A stretch of DNA of 34,686 bases from Bacillota bacterium (GTDB lineage: Bacteria > Bacillota > Limnochordia > DTU080). Under the pieces are notes generated by a model, which searched no databases, had not been told where the DNA came from, and saw nothing but the letters and a program-made list of their open reading frames with translations. Of this stretch, positions 31,787-34,686 are shown piece by piece; position 1 is the first letter of the stretch; each line of letters begins with the position of its first letter. The translations under genes were made by a program, and so were the position numbers. The DNA lies in NCBI GenBank assembly GCA_012840225.1, contig DULU01000129.1, positions 1 to 34,686 of the forward strand. Reading direction: 5' to 3'.

Positions 31787-33268
31787 ATGGCCAAAAATTG
31801 TCCAAACATACTTTTTATTATGACCGACCAGCATAGGGGAGATTGTCTGGGATGTGCCGGGCATCCGGTGGTGGAGACGCCATATCTCGACCAACTGGCT
31901 TCTGAGGGAGTGCTCTTCCGCCGTGCCTATACCTCGGTGCCGGCCTGCCTTCCAGCCCGGATGGCTATCATTACCGGCATGGACCAGTGGAACCACGGCA
32001 GGTTGACTATGACGGGAAGCGATGCCCTAAATTTTCCAACCACTCTTATGGCGGAGTTGGCCAAGGCCGGCTATCACACCCAAGGTGTCGGGAAAATGCA
32101 CTTTTTCCCACAGCGCCTTCTATATGGTTTTCATAATATGGTGCTTGATGAGAGCGGCCGGCGTTATGGAGACTTTGTCAGCGACTATCATGAATGGTTC
32201 GACGAGCATAAAGAAGGTGCTTATGACTATAGGGACCATAGCATCGATTGGAACAGCTGGATGGCCAGGCCCTCTCACCTACCCGAGCATCTTCATCCCA
32301 CATACTGGACGGCCTCGGAGGCTATAAAATTTCTCAAGCATCGCGATCCCACCAAGCCGTTCTTCTTGTGGATGTCTTTTGCCAGGCCACATTCGCCGTA
32401 TGATCCTCCCCAGGTTTATTGGGACATGTATATCAACAATCCCGATATTCCCAAGCCATATATAGGCGATTGGGCGGCGGAGTTTGATTACCCGACCTTC
32501 GATGTCAACGCCTCGTTCGGCAGGCGATCAGAGAGAGAGATCCACAGAGCCCGGGCCGGTTATTACGGAAATATCACCTTTATAGATCATCAAATCGGTC
32601 GGGTTCTATATGAGCTGCAAAGGAGGGAACCGGAGGAATATGACAACACTCTGATCCTCTTTTGTTCCGACCATGGCGACATGTTGGGCGATCATCATCA
32701 TTGGCGCAAGACCTATGCATATGAAGGTTCGTCCAGAGTACCGTTCCTCATCCGGTTTCCAAAACACTGGCAACTACCCCGCGGCCAGGTGCTTGATCAG
32801 GTGGTGGAATTGCGGGATATCATGCCTACCCTGCTGGATGCTGCCGGTGTGGAAATACCTGAATCGGTAGATGGCCTGAGCGTGTTGCCACTTTGCGGTA
32901 AATCGACGACGGCCACAGGAAAGGAAGAGGCCCAACGCAAATGGCGGCCCTTTATCCAAGGAGAGCACAGTATATCTAACGATCCCACCTGGGGCAACCA
33001 GTGGATCACCGACGGCCGGGAAAAATACGTGTGGTTCCACCATACTGGTAGAGAACTGTTCTTCAATTTGCCCGATGATCCCGGTGAATGCCACGATCTG
33101 CACGCCGATCCCATATGGCAGGAACGGGTGGAGGTATGGCGGCGTCGCCTGGCCGAGATCAACGAGCGCAGAGGGGATCCCCGCGGCCGGGGAGGTAAAC
33201 TTGTACCCCAACCGCAGGGTGCGATGCGTCTTTCCCCCAACTACCAACGTTGGAAAGAGAGAGCATAA
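31787..33268 (+). CDS. Sulfatase-family (formylglycine-dependent) hydrolase
   Basis: The 493-residue protein begins with NILFIMTDQHRGD, whose Asp residues bind the metal, and has VPACLPARMAIITG, in which Cys54 of C-x-P-x-R is turned into formylglycine in active sulfatases. Later SDHGDMLGDHHHWRKTYAYEG supplies further metal ligands. It could remove sulfate from sugars or from other esters, but a phosphonate hydrolase activity is also known in this fold. No signal peptide is seen, so it likely acts in the cytosol on imported substrate. The ATG at 31787 has TTGGAGGGG upstream. A solute-binding protein gene follows, 244 bases on, fitting uptake of sulfated sugars. No formylglycine-generating enzyme is in the window. 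Confidence 0.9.
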   Translation: MAKNCPNILFIMTDQHRGDCLGCAGHPVVETPYLDQLASEGVLFRRAYTSVPACLPARMAIITGMDQWNHGRLTMTGSDALNFPTTLMAELAKAGYHTQGVGKMHFFPQRLLYGFHNMVLDESGRRYGDFVSDYHEWFDEHKEGAYDYRDHSIDWNSWMARPSHLPEHLHPTYWTASEAIKFLKHRDPTKPFFLWMSFARPHSPYDPPQVYWDMYINNPDIPKPYIGDWAAEFDYPTFDVNASFGRRSEREIHRARAGYYGNITFIDHQIGRVLYELQRREPEEYDNTLILFCSDHGDMLGDHHHWRKTYAYEGSSRVPFLIRFPKHWQLPRGQVLDQVVELRDIMPTLLDAAGVEIPESVDGLSVLPLCGKSTTATGKEEAQRKWRPFIQGEHSISNDPTWGNQWITDGREKYVWFHHTGRELFFNLPDDPGECHDLHADPIWQERVEVWRRRLAEINERRGDPRGRGGKLVPQPQGAMRLSPNYQRWKERA

Positions 33269-33512
33269 GATCAGGATCGGGGCTGCAGTGCCTCAGTCCT
33301 TGATATCTTCTGATGAGACAAGGTATATTAAGAAATCATAATATTAATACCCCGCCATGAAGGAATACTGCATTTGTCAGCGTAGATATTTAGTAAAAAG
33401 TAGTTGTAAAAGTGCTCATATGGTCGTGAGACATTGAAAGGGGGTGGGGAAGCAGCTGGCCCAGAGCTTATAGCGTTTGATACTTTCTAAGCACAAAAAA
33501 GGAGGTTAATTC

Positions 33513-34668
33513 ATGAAAAGCTTGAAGAAAACATGTTGCATTCTTTCTTTAGTAATCTGCTTAACGTTAGGCCTCTTCACCAATGTATCCGGTGCGGAAC
33601 AGCTATCCATCTTGGTGAAGTACTTGGGCTCGGGTGCTATGGGAACGGCGTTCAACCAGATACTGGGAGACATTAAAGCCAAGAATCCTGACATCACAGT
33701 CAATATCACCGTCGGTTACAACCTTGATCAACTAAAAGCGATGGTCGTCTCCGGCTCTGTACCGGATTTGGTTGAGTTCGACCGTTATCGTGTCGGTGAA
33801 TGGGCCATCGACAAATTGCTTTTGCCTATAGATGAACTGGTGATCCCCTGCTGGATGTTAATGCAACCTTTATGCCCGGACCTGCCAACGAATCGTATGT
33901 CAAGGGACGGTTATATGCTGTGCCCATTGATACCGACATGCGCGGTCTAGCCTGGAACGTAAACCACCTGGAATCTGCCGGATTGAAAGGGCAACCGCTG
34001 GATTGGCAAAGCTTTAACAACTTATTAAGAAACTTACCATCATGCAAGCCGACGGCACACCTTCCAGGCTAGGATTTGTGCCGTGGATTGGAAACTGGTA
34101 CCACATCGGCTGGATATGGACGTTCGGTGGTGATTACTTCGATCCCGTCGCCTTCCGGCCGACCCTTGACCGTAAAGAAAACGTGAATGCCCTCGAGTGG
34201 GAAGCCGAGTATGCGATGCTTTACGGAACAAAAGCCGCCCTGACGGGATTGGGATTCAATGATGACTCCTTGGGTAACGAGAAAGTATCCATGATGGCCA
34301 CCCATGACGGCGTCTTTTCAGGTATATTAAAGAATAATCCCGACATGATGCTTGATGGCGGCGCTATGCCACATCCCGAAGGAGGCAGCAACGGCGCTTG
34401 GTCAGGCGGATTTGCCTGGTCGGTTCCTGTAGGGGCCAAAAACACCAAAGCGGCTGCCCGATTCATCGAGTTCTTCTCCAGAACAGAGAACCAAATCGTT
34501 TATGGCACGTTGTGCTCCCGGATACCTGCGAATACCAGAGCTCTGCGTGAAATCGCTTCTCTGTACCGTCCAGAGAGCTTTGCTAGTCGCGTGAACCCCG
34601 TTTCTCTTACATTTTCGCGTTTTTTCGGGTACATGCAATACAGGTTTATGATCTGTAGGTTGCAATAA
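33513..34668 (+). pseudogene. Frameshifted sugar-ABC extracellular solute-binding protein
   Basis: AAGGAGG precedes the ATG. Residues 1-28 form a signal peptide ending in VSGA, and the mature part (LSILVKYLGSGAMGTAFNQI, VSGSVPDLVEFD) matches family 1 sugar-binding proteins of ABC importers. The reading frame then changes twice. It leaves the first frame at about 33840-33848 (near a CCCC run; continuing as LLDVNATFMPGPANESYVKG) and leaves the second at about 34028-34034 (AGAAAC; continuing as LTIMQADGTPSRLGFVPW). Each change is what loss of one base would give. The last frame, with SGGFAWSVPVGAKNTKAAA, ends at 34668, somewhat short for the family. It is a recent pseudogene or the base runs are sequence errors. 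The 244 bases before it are AT-rich and hold no other gene that I can see. Confidence 0.82.
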
Positions 34669-34686
34669 TGGATTGGCGCGGGCAAG

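Noticed and set aside
33872-34072. Separate 66-codon gene in the solute-binding region
   Set aside because: Its product continues the family match of the preceding frame and runs into the next, so it is the middle piece of one frameshifted gene.

Overview
The window reads as a chromosomal segment of an endospore-forming Bacillota (Firmicutes). Direct support is spo0A, an alpha/beta-type small acid-soluble spore protein, a ytrH-ytrI pair, LonB next to LonA, a Bacillus-type TRAP (mtrB), SufU-type Fe-S assembly and an IreB/ReoM-family protein. The DNA looks moderately GC-rich and the gene starts lean heavily on TTG and GTG with strong Shine-Dalgarno sites. This suggests a clostridial or deep-branching (Limnochordia-like) lineage rather than Bacillus itself; no finer placement is supported.

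Layout. (1) 1-4715: a LysE-type exporter, then a sugar-phosphate block of an AgaS-like SIS isomerase with a HAD phosphatase on + converging on a class II aldolase with a TIM-barrel epimerase on -. (2) 4865-9953: an anchored protein of unknown function, then a minus-strand run read as mtrB, two small proteins, accA, pyk and an AIR-synthase-like protein. (3) 10093-13204: ytrH-ytrI on +, then murA preceded by ireB/reoM and by a free-standing starch-binding-type (CBM25-like) protein on -, with a strongly structured intergenic region between reoM and the CBM gene. (4) 13330-13483: tRNA-Gln and tRNA-Glu. (5) 13603-18988: sufC-sufD-sufS-sufU followed by an NAD-type isocitrate dehydrogenase-family gene and an MTAP-family phosphorylase, all on -, with no sufB. 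(6) 19211-28183: the spore protein gene facing spo0A, then a protein quality-control block (tig, clpP, clpX, terminator, lonB, lonA on -). (7) 28289-28826: tRNA-Gly, -Arg, -His and -Leu. (8) 29103-34668: two more TIM-barrel sugar isomerases, a DEDDh exonuclease, a sulfatase, and a sugar-ABC solute-binding protein gene broken by at least two frameshifts.

How the parts may work together. The two ends carry carbohydrate functions (AgaS/KbaY-like amino-sugar or tagatose chemistry, a sulfatase, three xylose-isomerase-like barrels, an ABC binding protein), consistent with a glycan-degrading lifestyle. The middle is housekeeping and sporulation. The observations most worth following are: the ReoM/IreB gene directly upstream of murA, whose product ReoM controls in Listeria; a two-state-looking inverted-repeat region in front of that pair; TRAP leading an accA-pyk gene run; and three conserved enzymes (SIS isomerase, pyruvate kinase, SufU) that each carry an in-frame tandem-repeat insertion. 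I did not find a CRISPR array, an insertion sequence or a recognisable defence system. No wholly new multi-gene system is proven by the sequence alone.
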